This document shows positions 1-7,670 of a stretch of 64,000 bases of DNA, in pieces. Position 1 is the stretch's first letter. Each line of letters begins with the position of its first letter. Both the position numbers and the translations under genes were made by a program. The notes below the pieces were generated by a model. That model did no database searches. It was not told the origin of the DNA and saw only the letters and a program-made list of their open reading frames with translations. The stretch comes from Flavobacterium gelidilacus DSM 15343 (GTDB taxonomy: Bacteria; Bacteroidota; Bacteroidia; Flavobacteriales; Flavobacteriaceae): the NCBI RefSeq assembly GCF_000422685.1, contig NZ_KE383903.1, positions 201,402 through 265,401 of the forward strand, read 5' to 3'.

Positions 1-1
1 A

Positions 2-91
2 TTTTACAAAGAAAAAAACTATCGTTTTGAAATTGAAACTTTAGGCAAAATCATAAAAACAAAAGAAATTAATGTCGCTAATCAACAATAA
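2..91 (+). CDS. C-terminal end of an upstream gene (partial)
   Basis: An open frame runs from the window edge to a TAA, giving 29 residues ending in KEINVANQQ. It overlaps the start of the next gene by 20 bases, which suggests translational coupling in one operon. The product cannot be identified from this tail. In similar polysaccharide loci a membrane glycosyltransferase often precedes the glycoside hydrolase, but nothing in these residues proves that here. Confidence 0.55.
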   Translation, partial: FYKEKNYRFEIETLGKIIKTKEINVANQQ

Positions 92-1625
92 AAATAGTTA
101 TCGCGTTTTCTTACTAGCATCGTTTATTGCACTAAATATATTGGTGTTATATGGAATTAGCTCTATTTTAGCTTACTTAAATGAAGGTGCTGATAGAAGT
201 ACGATGTTGCATTTAGATAAAGAAACGGCAAATACTTATTTACCGAAAATTTCGTGGAAAAGCCTTGAAAATCCTGGTAGAGAAATGGAAAAACAAACTT
301 TAGCGACTTTAGAAAAACATTATTTATTTTCATGGTACATAAAAAATAATGCTTTAAAAAACAACACAGATGAAGGAATAGGTGATTATTTTACAGAAAA
401 TCCAAGAAAAATTTTAGACACAATAATAAAGAATAATAAAGCTGATAAAATATCGATTGAAAGCACCACATTAACCCACAATCCAAAATTAGAATTTTAT
501 AGTGAAGATGGACAATTAGTAGTTTTTACAGATGAAAATGTTGTTGAATTTCAGAACATTTATCAAGATAAAAAATTAATTACTTCAGTAAAAGATACAG
601 CAACCTATAAAGTTTTAATGTTATTAGAAGATGGTTTTTGGAGAATTCGTCATTGTGAAAGAATGGCTAAAGTTACAGATACTTTGAAAGCAGAAACTAA
701 TGAAAAAACATTTATCGTTAAAGGCAATCAAATCTTAAAAAACAACAAACCGTTCCTTATAAAAGGAATCAATTATTATCCTAAAAATTCGGCTTGGGAT
801 ATGTATGGTGATTTGTTTAATTTGGATACTATTGCTGCAGATTTTGATATAATTACCAAAGCAAAACTGAATACCATAAGAATATTTGTACCCTATGAAG
901 ATTTTGGAAAAGCTGAAGTTAAAACCGAAAAATTAGAGAAACTGAAACAAGTTTTAGCATTATCAAAAGCAAAAAATCTAGCTGTAATTGTAACTCTTTT
1001 TGATTTCTATGGAGATTATTCTGTGAACAATTGGACATTAACACAAAGGCATGCAGAAACTGTAGTTTCAAGTTGTAAAGATTTTGACAATATTATTTCT
1101 TGGGATATAAAAAACGAACCCGATTTAGATTTTGAATCTCGTGGCATTCAAAATGTGAAACCTTGGTTATCTGAAATGATTGAAGTAGTAAAAAAAGCAG
1201 CCCCAAATCATTTGGTTACTATTGGTTATTCGAATATAAAAGCAAGTGAAATTCTAAAAGATGAAGTCGATGTAGTTTCTTATCATTATTACGAACATAT
1301 TTCTTTGTTTACTGACAAATTGAAAGCGCTTGAAAAAGCAACAAACAAACCTGTAGTGATGCAAGAATTTGGAATGTCATCTAACAAAGGATTTTGGAGT
1401 TGGACCGGAAATTCAAAAGAAGATCAAGCTGAATATCATAAAAAAATGCAAGTGATTTTCAAAGAAAAACAACTTGCATTTGTGTCATGGACTTTATATG
1501 ATTTCCCTAAAGTTCCAGACGGTGTTGCCGGGAAATGGCCTTGGATAAAAAGCAAACAAAAACAGTTTGGTTTTATCGATTATAAAGGAAAACATAAACC
1601 TTCATTTTTATATATAACTAACTAA
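72..1625 (+). CDS. membrane-anchored glycoside hydrolase, clan GH-A (GH5-like)
   Basis: 517 aa. One hydrophobic segment near residues 10-35 anchors the protein, probably facing the periplasm. Residues about 40-210 form an N-terminal domain I do not recognise. Residues about 215-515 fit a TIM-barrel hydrolase: NEP in SWDIKNEPD supplies the likely acid/base Glu349 and MQEFG the likely nucleophile Glu432, the pattern of GH5 and related clan GH-A enzymes. It probably cuts a beta-linked glycan. It overlaps the preceding gene, so it belongs to an operon that starts outside the window, plausibly exopolysaccharide synthesis or remodelling as for BcsZ-type cellulases. The substrate cannot be read from the sequence. 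Confidence 0.75.
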   Translation: MSLINNKNSYRVFLLASFIALNILVLYGISSILAYLNEGADRSTMLHLDKETANTYLPKISWKSLENPGREMEKQTLATLEKHYLFSWYIKNNALKNNTDEGIGDYFTENPRKILDTIIKNNKADKISIESTTLTHNPKLEFYSEDGQLVVFTDENVVEFQNIYQDKKLITSVKDTATYKVLMLLEDGFWRIRHCERMAKVTDTLKAETNEKTFIVKGNQILKNNKPFLIKGINYYPKNSAWDMYGDLFNLDTIAADFDIITKAKLNTIRIFVPYEDFGKAEVKTEKLEKLKQVLALSKAKNLAVIVTLFDFYGDYSVNNWTLTQRHAETVVSSCKDFDNIISWDIKNEPDLDFESRGIQNVKPWLSEMIEVVKKAAPNHLVTIGYSNIKASEILKDEVDVVSYHYYEHISLFTDKLKALEKATNKPVVMQEFGMSSNKGFWSWTGNSKEDQAEYHKKMQVIFKEKQLAFVSWTLYDFPKVPDGVAGKWPWIKSKQKQFGFIDYKGKHKPSFLYITN

Positions 1626-1724
1626 ATCATAGTATTATATTTTAGTTTCAACAATTGTGCTTGAGGCAAAAAAGGTGATGAATAAATTTACAATTTACTT
1701 TTCAACTATATAATTGAACTTGAA

Positions 1725-2027
1725 TTAGGCTGCGTTACTTTTTAGCAAATAATTTAATTTTTCAGTTTTAAACAAATCAACTACTTTTTGATTTTCTTTA
1801 CCTATAATATAGAACACTTTATTTTTTGAAAGTGCTTTTTTGTATAATGCGATAATTGCCTGAAAAGCCGTTTTGTCCATATCAATAATATTATTAAGAG
1901 AAAGCATAATAAAACTAGATTGATTGATTAAAGCTTCAAAGTGATTTTGTAAAGAACTTGTGTTTTGAGCGTTTAAACTTCCGTTTAGTTCTAAAATTCC
2001 TGCGTTATTTATAATTTGTAATGCCAT
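1725..2027 (-). CDS. STAS-domain protein (anti-sigma factor antagonist-like)
   Basis: 100 aa, one STAS domain over nearly the whole length. The central segment NNIIDMDKTAFQAII matches the conserved loop that carries the phosphorylatable Ser/Thr in SpoIIAA-type proteins (here Thr in DKTA). No partner anti-sigma kinase is visible nearby. It is divergent from the TPR-barrel exporter gene, and the spacer holds three 21-bp-phased repeats, so both genes may answer to the LytTR regulator encoded at 4467. A leftward GATATTTG (2069-2076) differs from the TAnnTTTG promoter word at one base. Its role is probably a regulatory switch; the target is unknown. Confidence 0.75.
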   Translation of the reverse strand: MALQIINNAGILELNGSLNAQNTSSLQNHFEALINQSSFIMLSLNNIIDMDKTAFQAIIALYKKALSKNKVFYIIGKENQKVVDLFKTEKLNYLLKSNAA

Positions 2028-2084
2028 GATATTTGTTTTTTTAATTGTTATTTTGATTAATTCTGATGCAAATATCTAACTTAA

Positions 2085-2138
2085 CTACATGAATCACCGT
2101 TGTTTTTCGACGAATGGCAAGTTGATGTAGATGAATTA
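2085..2138. promoter_or_regulatory. three direct repeats at exact 21-bp spacing (LytTR-type operator array)
   Basis: Three 12-bp units start at 2085 (CTACATGAATCA), 2106 (TTCGACGAATGG) and 2127 (GTAGATGAATTA). Their shared core is NTMNAYGAAT. A 21-bp period, two helical turns, is the classic arrangement of LytTR-domain sites. The array lies 58 bp upstream of the STAS gene and 51 bp upstream of the exporter gene. The same words recur at 4424-4456 and 11383-11436. Confidence 0.65.
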
Positions 2139-2180
2139 TTATTACTTTATACCTAACTTGCAAACTCATTTAAACCTCAA

Positions 2181-2192
2181 ATCGACGAATGA
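2181..2192 (+). promoter_or_regulatory. single copy of the operator word overlapping a start codon
   Basis: ATCGACGAATGA matches the array consensus, and its last bases include the ATG of the exporter gene (2189). It is not in 21-bp phase with the upstream array (54 bp from the last unit). It could be an extra binding site acting on transcription or initiation, or a chance match. Confidence 0.35.
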
Positions 2193-4261
2193 AAAATTTA
2201 TATAAATTAAGTCTTGTTTTTATATTCCTATTTACAATAAATGGAATGGCTCAAAACATGCAAGAAGGATTTACTTATCTTGAAAAAGGAAATTTTGCTA
2301 AAGCCGAAACTTTCTTTGAAACTATATTAAAAGAGTATCCAGCAAACAAAACAGCACGACTTTGTTATGCAAGAGCTGTTGGGTTAAATGATAATCCAGA
2401 AAAAGCATTAGACTTATTCATTGAAATGAAAAAAGAATATGCTAATGATTTAGAAATAAAACTTAATTATGCTGAATCTTTATTATGGAATAAAAAATTT
2501 CCTGAAGCTAAAGTATATTACACAACTCTTGTTGCAGAAAATCCAGAAAACTTTGTCGCTCATTTAGGTTTTGCAAATACTTTATCTAATTTAAAGGAAT
2601 TTGAAAATGCTTTGCTTAATGTAAATAAAGCGCTAGATCTTTCTCCTGGAAATGGTGGCGCTTTGGTTTCTAGAAAATACATCAAACTAGGTTTTGCTAA
2701 TGAAAAAGTAAATGCTAAACAATATGATGAAGCTGAAAATTTTTATGATGAAATTTTAGTAGATTTTCCAAATGATAAAGAAACTTTATTAAACAAAGCC
2801 AATTTATACTTGATTTCAAAACAAATAGAAAAAGGAAATGAAGTTTATAAATTATTAGCTTTAGAAAATCCAAATGTTGCTTTGAACGGACTTTCGCTTT
2901 TAGCTCATTTAAATGAAAATGACACTGAAGCTTTAAATTTAGCAACGGAATCTTTAGAAAAAAGCAAATCTGTTACAGATGAAAAAATCATTAAACAAAC
3001 CAACGAACGTTATGTTCAAGCTTTAATTTGGAACAGAAAATATGATTTAGCTGAAGAAAATATTACTTCATTACTAGAAAAATATCCAAATGAAAATTGG
3101 GTTTTAGCTTTATCCGCAACTTTAGCTATTTATAAAAGTGATTTCAAACAAAGTATTAAAGATTATTCAAATATCTTAAAAAATGATTCTAAGTCTTTTG
3201 ATGGGAATTTAGGAATTGCCAATGCTTATTATGCTTCTGGTGAAATTGACAATGCTTACAATGCTGTTTTTAAAACCTTAGACATCTTTAAAAATCAAAA
3301 TGATGCTATTGGATTTCTAAAGAAGTTAAACGCAGAACACACACCTTTTTTAGAAGAAAAATTGAGTTATTCTTTTGATAATGGTGATAATACTGCTTTT
3401 GCTTCGTTGACACAAATTACTTTTCCAACTTCAACAAAATGGTCGTTTAATACTTCTTATCAATTTAGAAAGACGGATAATAAAGTTACTTCAGCCAATG
3501 CAACTACAAATGATTTTACTTTAGGAACAACCTATAAATTTCATCCAAAAGTTAGCTTTACTATGAATGCTGGAGTTTCTAATGCAAGTGGTTTTACAAA
3601 CAGTTACAACCAATTGCTGGTTCATACTTTCTTTAAAACGAAACCTTTAAAACTGCAAGATTTGGAAGTTGGTTACAAAAGAGAAATGCAAAACTTTAAC
3701 TCAGATTTGATTAATAAAGAAATTGTGAGCAATAATTTTTATGCTAATTATAATATCAGCACCAACATTAAGTTTGGTTGGTTTACCCAATATTTTTACA
3801 CTACGCAATCGGATTCAAATACTAGAAATTTACTGTTTACTTCTTTGTATTATAACTTTTTATCGAAACCTGTTTTAAAAGGAGGAGTTAATTATCAGTA
3901 TATTGCTTTTAAAAATCAAGTTCCTACTGATTATTTTAGTCCCAAAAAATTTAATGCTGTTGAAATTTTTGCTGATTTCTTAAAAGATGAAAATAGTGCT
4001 GAAGTTAAAAGTATCTTTTATAACGTAAATGCTGCAACTGGTTTTCAATTTATTGAAGACGGTGATAAGCAATGGACTTATAGAATTCAAGCAAAATTTG
4101 GGTATAAATTCTCTGACAGATTGTTGGCTAATGTTTATGGCTTACGAAGTAATATCGCTTCTGCAACTGCAGCTGGTTTTACTTATAACGAATTTGGTTT
4201 TCGCTTAAAGTGGTTACTTTTTAGCAAACCAGTATTTAAAACAAAAAAAACCGAAGAATAA
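2189..4261 (+). CDS. TPR protein with C-terminal outer-membrane beta-barrel (BcsC/PgaA/YaiO-like)
   Basis: 690 aa. Signal peptide of about 21 residues ending NGMAQ. Residues about 22-390 are tandem tetratricopeptide repeats (e.g. GNFAKAETFFETILKEYP). From about 395 alternating aromatic and polar strands (LSYSFDNGDNTAF, WSFNTSYQF, FGYKFSDRLLANVYGL) form a beta-barrel that ends with FRLKWLLF. This periplasmic TPR plus outer-membrane barrel layout is that of BcsC/PgaA-type polysaccharide exporters and YaiO-family proteins. With the GH5-like enzyme nearby, polysaccharide export is the best guess. Its stop codon lies inside a strong terminator hairpin. Confidence 0.75.
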   Translation: MKNLYKLSLVFIFLFTINGMAQNMQEGFTYLEKGNFAKAETFFETILKEYPANKTARLCYARAVGLNDNPEKALDLFIEMKKEYANDLEIKLNYAESLLWNKKFPEAKVYYTTLVAENPENFVAHLGFANTLSNLKEFENALLNVNKALDLSPGNGGALVSRKYIKLGFANEKVNAKQYDEAENFYDEILVDFPNDKETLLNKANLYLISKQIEKGNEVYKLLALENPNVALNGLSLLAHLNENDTEALNLATESLEKSKSVTDEKIIKQTNERYVQALIWNRKYDLAEENITSLLEKYPNENWVLALSATLAIYKSDFKQSIKDYSNILKNDSKSFDGNLGIANAYYASGEIDNAYNAVFKTLDIFKNQNDAIGFLKKLNAEHTPFLEEKLSYSFDNGDNTAFASLTQITFPTSTKWSFNTSYQFRKTDNKVTSANATTNDFTLGTTYKFHPKVSFTMNAGVSNASGFTNSYNQLLVHTFFKTKPLKLQDLEVGYKREMQNFNSDLINKEIVSNNFYANYNISTNIKFGWFTQYFYTTQSDSNTRNLLFTSLYYNFLSKPVLKGGVNYQYIAFKNQVPTDYFSPKKFNAVEIFADFLKDENSAEVKSIFYNVNAATGFQFIEDGDKQWTYRIQAKFGYKFSDRLLANVYGLRSNIASATAAGFTYNEFGFRLKWLLFSKPVFKTKKTEE

Positions 4262-4278
4262 ATTCTTCGGTTTTTTTT
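4245..4278. terminator. bidirectional terminator of the TPR-barrel gene
   Basis: CCGAAGAAT (4251-4259) pairs with ATTCTTCGG (4262-4270). A run of A precedes it and a run of T follows, so it can work in both directions. The stop codon TAA (4259-4261) is part of the hairpin. Confidence 0.85.
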
Positions 4279-4365
4279 AAATAATATTTACGTGTCTAAT
4301 GTAAAATATCTTTATTTATCTTTTCAATTGCTTGATTTGATAACTTATATTGCTTTTTCGTTATA

Positions 4366-4373
4366 CAAATGTA
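4366..4373 (-). promoter_or_regulatory. orphan leftward -7 promoter word
   Basis: On the minus strand this reads TACATTTG, a perfect TAnnTTTG. No leftward gene follows; the next thing downstream is the bidirectional terminator. With the operator pair at 4424-4456 it could drive a transcript of about 100 nt. No clear -33 box was found. Confidence 0.3.
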
Positions 4374-4423
4374 GCCAATAAACTTAATGCATTATTAAAC
4401 TATCGTTAAGCCTATTGTTTAAG

Positions 4424-4456
4424 TTAGATAGATGGTGAAAAACTGTCGACGAATGG
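4424..4456. promoter_or_regulatory. two LytTR-type repeats at 21-bp spacing, next to the regulator's 3' end
   Basis: TTAGATAGATGG (4424-4435) and GTCGACGAATGG (4445-4456) are offset by exactly 21 bp and match the arrays at 2085 and 11383. The pair lies between two convergent genes, 11 bp past the stop of the LytTR regulator gene, an unusual place for an operator. Confidence 0.5.
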
Positions 4457-4466
4457 TTTAAAAAAA

Positions 4467-5177
4467 TTAAAGTAAATTCAATCTTTTCATTAATTCTGGT
4501 CTATTTGCTCTACTTACTGGAATTACATCTTTAGCAATAAGAACGCTATTGTCTTCAATATCAATAATTTTTTTGGTATTGATAATGAACGAACGATGTA
4601 CTTTTAAAAATAAATCCGTTGGCAGTTTATCTTCAATTTTTTTTAAAGTAGAATGAACGGTGTAATTTTTATTATCTGTTTTGATTAGAATATAATCTCC
4701 TTTTGCTTCAACTACAGTAACAGTGTTAAATTCAATTTTTATTAATCTTCTGTCAATGTTAACATAGAATTCATTGACTGTGTCAGAAGGAGTTTCTTCT
4801 TTTGAAGTAATTGTTTTCGAAGGAACTTTTGCTGATTTTAATTTTTGTACAGCTTTTTCAAAACGCTCTTCTGAAATTGGTTTTACTAAATAATCAACTA
4901 TACATTCATATTCAAAAGCTTCAATAGCAAAGTTTTTATCTGAAGTAACGAGAATTACTTTTGGTGGATTTTTTATAGTTTGAATAAAATCAAACCCTGT
5001 AAAATCGGGCATATGAATGTCTAGAAAAATAACATCAACTGAATTTTGATTTAAATATTTGATAGCGTGCATAGCGTTTGAAAACTCTTCTAAAACTTCC
5101 ATTTCTGGAAAGTTAGATATTCTTTGAGCTATAATAGCTCTAGCCATTGCTTCATCATCAATTATTATACACTTCAT
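4467..5177 (-). CDS. LytTR-family response regulator
   Basis: 236 aa. Residues 1-120 are a receiver domain: acidic pair Asp7-Asp8, phospho-acceptor Asp53 in FLDIHMP, and Lys in YLVKP. Residues about 135-236 are a LytTR DNA-binding domain (VEAKGDYILIKT, LFLKVHRSFIINTKKI, PVSRANRPELM). It is the last gene of the seven-gene signalling operon and its only visible DNA-binding output. LytTR proteins bind direct repeats about 21 bp apart. Such arrays occur upstream of this operon and between the STAS and exporter genes, so autoregulation and control of those genes are likely but inferred. Confidence 0.9.
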   Translation of the reverse strand: MKCIIIDDEAMARAIIAQRISNFPEMEVLEEFSNAMHAIKYLNQNSVDVIFLDIHMPDFTGFDFIQTIKNPPKVILVTSDKNFAIEAFEYECIVDYLVKPISEERFEKAVQKLKSAKVPSKTITSKEETPSDTVNEFYVNIDRRLIKIEFNTVTVVEAKGDYILIKTDNKNYTVHSTLKKIEDKLPTDLFLKVHRSFIINTKKIIDIEDNSVLIAKDVIPVSRANRPELMKRLNLL

Positions 5178-5191
5178 TGCGTTGCTGTTTT

Positions 5192-5509
5192 TTACAAATC
5201 ATCCACAAAGTTTTGCATGCTATTTAGAATTTCTTCAAATTCATTTTGCAATACAATTGAGCTTTGTTTTAAATTATCTTCAAATTGTTCAGCAATATAG
5301 TAACTTTTTTCAAGACCTAGAACAGAAATTTTATGTTTTAGTTTATGAACCATTTCTGCAGTGGCTTTAAAATTCTGTGATTCTAATAATGATCTATAAT
5401 TTTCAATTTCCTGAGGCAACTCTGATTTTACAATTGCAATCATTTTTTGCTTAAAACTTTCATCATTTCCTGAAAGTTCGTTTATGTAATTTAAATTTGG
5501 TTGTTCCAT
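5192..5509 (-). CDS. histidine phosphotransfer (Hpt) domain protein
   Basis: 105 aa, all-helical. VHKLKHKISVLGL resembles the Hpt signature, with His55 as likely phosphoryl carrier. The start overlaps the stop of the upstream kinase gene as TAATG; the LytTR gene follows after 14 bp. A free Hpt between kinases and regulators suggests a phosphorelay. No hybrid-kinase receiver is present, so the stand-alone receiver encoded first in the operon may fill that step. Confidence 0.85.
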   Translation of the reverse strand: MEQPNLNYINELSGNDESFKQKMIAIVKSELPQEIENYRSLLESQNFKATAEMVHKLKHKISVLGLEKSYYIAEQFEDNLKQSSIVLQNEFEEILNSMQNFVDDL

Positions 5510-6537
5510 TAGTTTTTGGGTAATGTGAAATAAAATGTAGCTCCAATTCCTTCTTGACTTTCAAGCCAAATATCTCCATTATAAAATTGCACAATCTTCT
5601 TAACTATTGAAAGCCCAATTCCAGATGAAGTATTATTACTTTCTAATTTGGTAAAGACTTTAAAAATACGATCAAAATAATTTTGAGATATTCCCATTCC
5701 ATTGTCTTTTACAAAAAACTCAAAATGATCTTCTTTTTCAATGGCTCCAATTTCAATTATCCCATTTTCTTTGTCGTTATATTTTATTGCATTTTGAATT
5801 AAATTTTGAAAAACCTGCTTAAATCTCCAAGCATTTCCAAACAAACTAGGTAAGTTTTCTTGAACCAAAATTTTTGTGTTATTAGGAATTAAAATAGTTC
5901 TCAAAATATCATCAATTATTAAATTAAAATTGATATGTCTGTCTTCTGCTTCTAACCTATCAATGGTTGAATAATCAAGAATTCCTTTAATTAACAAATC
6001 CATTTTTTCGACATTAGAAAGCACTAGGTTTAAAGAATTTAAACATCCTGATCTCATTCCGTCTTTATTGTCTTCAATTACCCAATTTACTAAAGTATCA
6101 ATATTTCTTAGAGGTGCTTTTAAATCGTGAGAAACCACATGTGCATACTCATTTAACTCTTCGTTTTGCTGTTCTAAGTCTTTTAATAATTCTTCTCTTT
6201 GATTATTAATAGCAACAATTTCTAAGGCTTGTTTTTTTACATATTCTGCTTTACTAAATTCTTTTTCATCACTCAATTTTTCTGGGTCTAAATTCATAGA
6301 AGATAAAATTGCAGATAAATTTTGATTGATTTCTTTTAAGCTATTAGCTTCTGCTCGTAATTTTTGGTTAGCTTCAAATAATTCATCTGAACTAATTTGC
6401 ATAGCGCGTTGAGACATAGTCAATTGATCTTCATAATTAACATATGAATCATTAACCGCTTTTAAAAATTGCTTTAAATCTCTAAGCTGTTCTGGTTGAA
6501 TGAACTTTGCTATTTGTCTTTTTAAAAGTGAATTCAT
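5509..6537 (-). CDS. sensor histidine kinase, soluble
   Basis: 342 aa from the chosen ATG at 6537, which overlaps the stop of the FIST gene as TAATG; an upstream in-frame start at 6585 would run 48 bp into that gene and is less likely. No membrane segment. A predicted coiled coil covers about residues 30-125. The H-box EYAHVVSHDLKAPLR has phospho-His137. The ATPase domain shows the N-box (QNLIQNAIKYND), G1 (VKDNGMGIS) and G2 (SGIGLSIVKKIV). With no sensor domain of its own, it is probably driven by the FIST protein encoded just upstream. Confidence 0.9.
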   Translation of the reverse strand: MNSLLKRQIAKFIQPEQLRDLKQFLKAVNDSYVNYEDQLTMSQRAMQISSDELFEANQKLRAEANSLKEINQNLSAILSSMNLDPEKLSDEKEFSKAEYVKKQALEIVAINNQREELLKDLEQQNEELNEYAHVVSHDLKAPLRNIDTLVNWVIEDNKDGMRSGCLNSLNLVLSNVEKMDLLIKGILDYSTIDRLEAEDRHINFNLIIDDILRTILIPNNTKILVQENLPSLFGNAWRFKQVFQNLIQNAIKYNDKENGIIEIGAIEKEDHFEFFVKDNGMGISQNYFDRIFKVFTKLESNNTSSGIGLSIVKKIVQFYNGDIWLESQEGIGATFYFTLPKN

Positions 6538-7670
6538 TATTCGCTTATTAAGGTTAATGTCATAGTCTGATTGTGTAAATCGCAAAACGTATTTCCAGAA
6601 AAAGGAGCCATTTCACCATACGAATAAAATCCTGTTATAGCTGTTTTTTCACCAACTACTTCGTGTACTCTTTCAATTTCTTCTTCTACACGTTGGTTCA
6701 TTACTAATTTTCTTCCTACACAACTCACTAACAAAGCTAATTGTGGTTTATTTTTTCTATTTTTCATAGCTAATTTTGCAGCTTCATTTGCTCCTTCAGC
6801 AATTGCATCAACAGAAGCCATCATTAATTGTACTTTTGAATTTACAGGAACATCACCAGCTAATGTCATAGATTGATTTTCGTTATCAATCCCTAAAATA
6901 GTTCGTACAACAGGTTCTGTTTTCCCTTCTGGTGTTACATTAAGTGGATATAATAATGAGGCTTGCGGTAACTGATCTGCTTTATCTCCTAAATATTTTT
7001 TGTATAAGTCTAATGCTGGTTGATCATCAATTTCATATAAAATATTGGCTTCAGATTTTGTTATAATTCGTTCTGGCCCAAATGTTGACCAACCACCAAA
7101 ACTGGCAAATGAAATTTCTAACGTTTCCCCATAAAAACCAATTAAAATCACTTCACCTTCTTTTGGATTTACTTTGTAAGATGCTAATGTTTTTTCAAAT
7201 TTAGCATCATCACCACACATTCCACCAGAAATCGGAATTGAATTTTGAATGTTTTCTTCCAAACCTTCAATTAATGAACTTCCGTTAACAAAACTACCTT
7301 CTGAAAGAACAAATAAATGTTTCAAGTTTTCTTTAGGCATCTCATTGTACAAAATTTCACCTAGTTTTTTTGCGTCTTTATTATAATCTAAAATATTTTC
7401 AGTTCTAATTTCAAAAGTGCTTTTTTCAAATTCAATTGCTGTTGCAACTATAGAATCGTCAAAAACGTTATCATTTATTATTTCGCCAGAAGTTGAACCA
7501 AAAACAATGTGCTCATATGGAAATTCCTTTCTGATTTCTTCAATAACTTCACTTTTTTCAAGAAGCATTCTGTTAGCAAAAATCAATACCAAAGGATTTT
7601 TCAATTCTTTTTTAGCTTGAAGATATTTCCAATTTTGTCCTTCTAATTTATATGCTTGTACTATTTTCAT
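6537..7670 (-). CDS. FIST-domain sensory protein
   Basis: 377 aa with FIST N- and C-terminal domains: VFGSTSGEIINDNVFDDS, GGMCGDDAKFE and GFYSYGEMAPF are the typical conserved blocks. FIST domains are thought to sense small ligands and commonly sit next to kinases or cyclases. There is no signal peptide or membrane segment. Its start overlaps the stop of the PAS kinase gene and its stop overlaps the start of the next kinase gene (both TAATG), so the three are translationally coupled. The ligand is unknown. Confidence 0.88.
   Translation of the reverse strand: MKIVQAYKLEGQNWKYLQAKKELKNPLVLIFANRMLLEKSEVIEEIRKEFPYEHIVFGSTSGEIINDNVFDDSIVATAIEFEKSTFEIRTENILDYNKDAKKLGEILYNEMPKENLKHLFVLSEGSFVNGSSLIEGLEENIQNSIPISGGMCGDDAKFEKTLASYKVNPKEGEVILIGFYGETLEISFASFGGWSTFGPERIITKSEANILYEIDDQPALDLYKKYLGDKADQLPQASLLYPLNVTPEGKTEPVVRTILGIDNENQSMTLAGDVPVNSKVQLMMASVDAIAEGANEAAKLAMKNRKNKPQLALLVSCVGRKLVMNQRVEEEIERVHEVVGEKTAITGFYSYGEMAPFSGNTFCDLHNQTMTLTLISE

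Noticed and set aside
290-410. LOV photoreceptor domain in the PAS kinase (residues about 290-408 of 7670-10363)
   Set aside because: LLQGPETD is LOV-like, but the flavin-reactive Cys of NCRFLQ is absent (KPGHLLQ), so light sensing is not supported. The coordinates given are residue numbers, not bases.
2715-2945. Minus-strand ORF inside the TPR gene
   Set aside because: Low-complexity reverse reading of TPR codons; no start context or homology-like features.
6538-6585. Longer start of the small histidine kinase (16 extra residues)
   Set aside because: It would run 48 bp into the FIST gene; the ATG at 6537 overlaps the FIST stop as TAATG, as at the neighbouring junctions.
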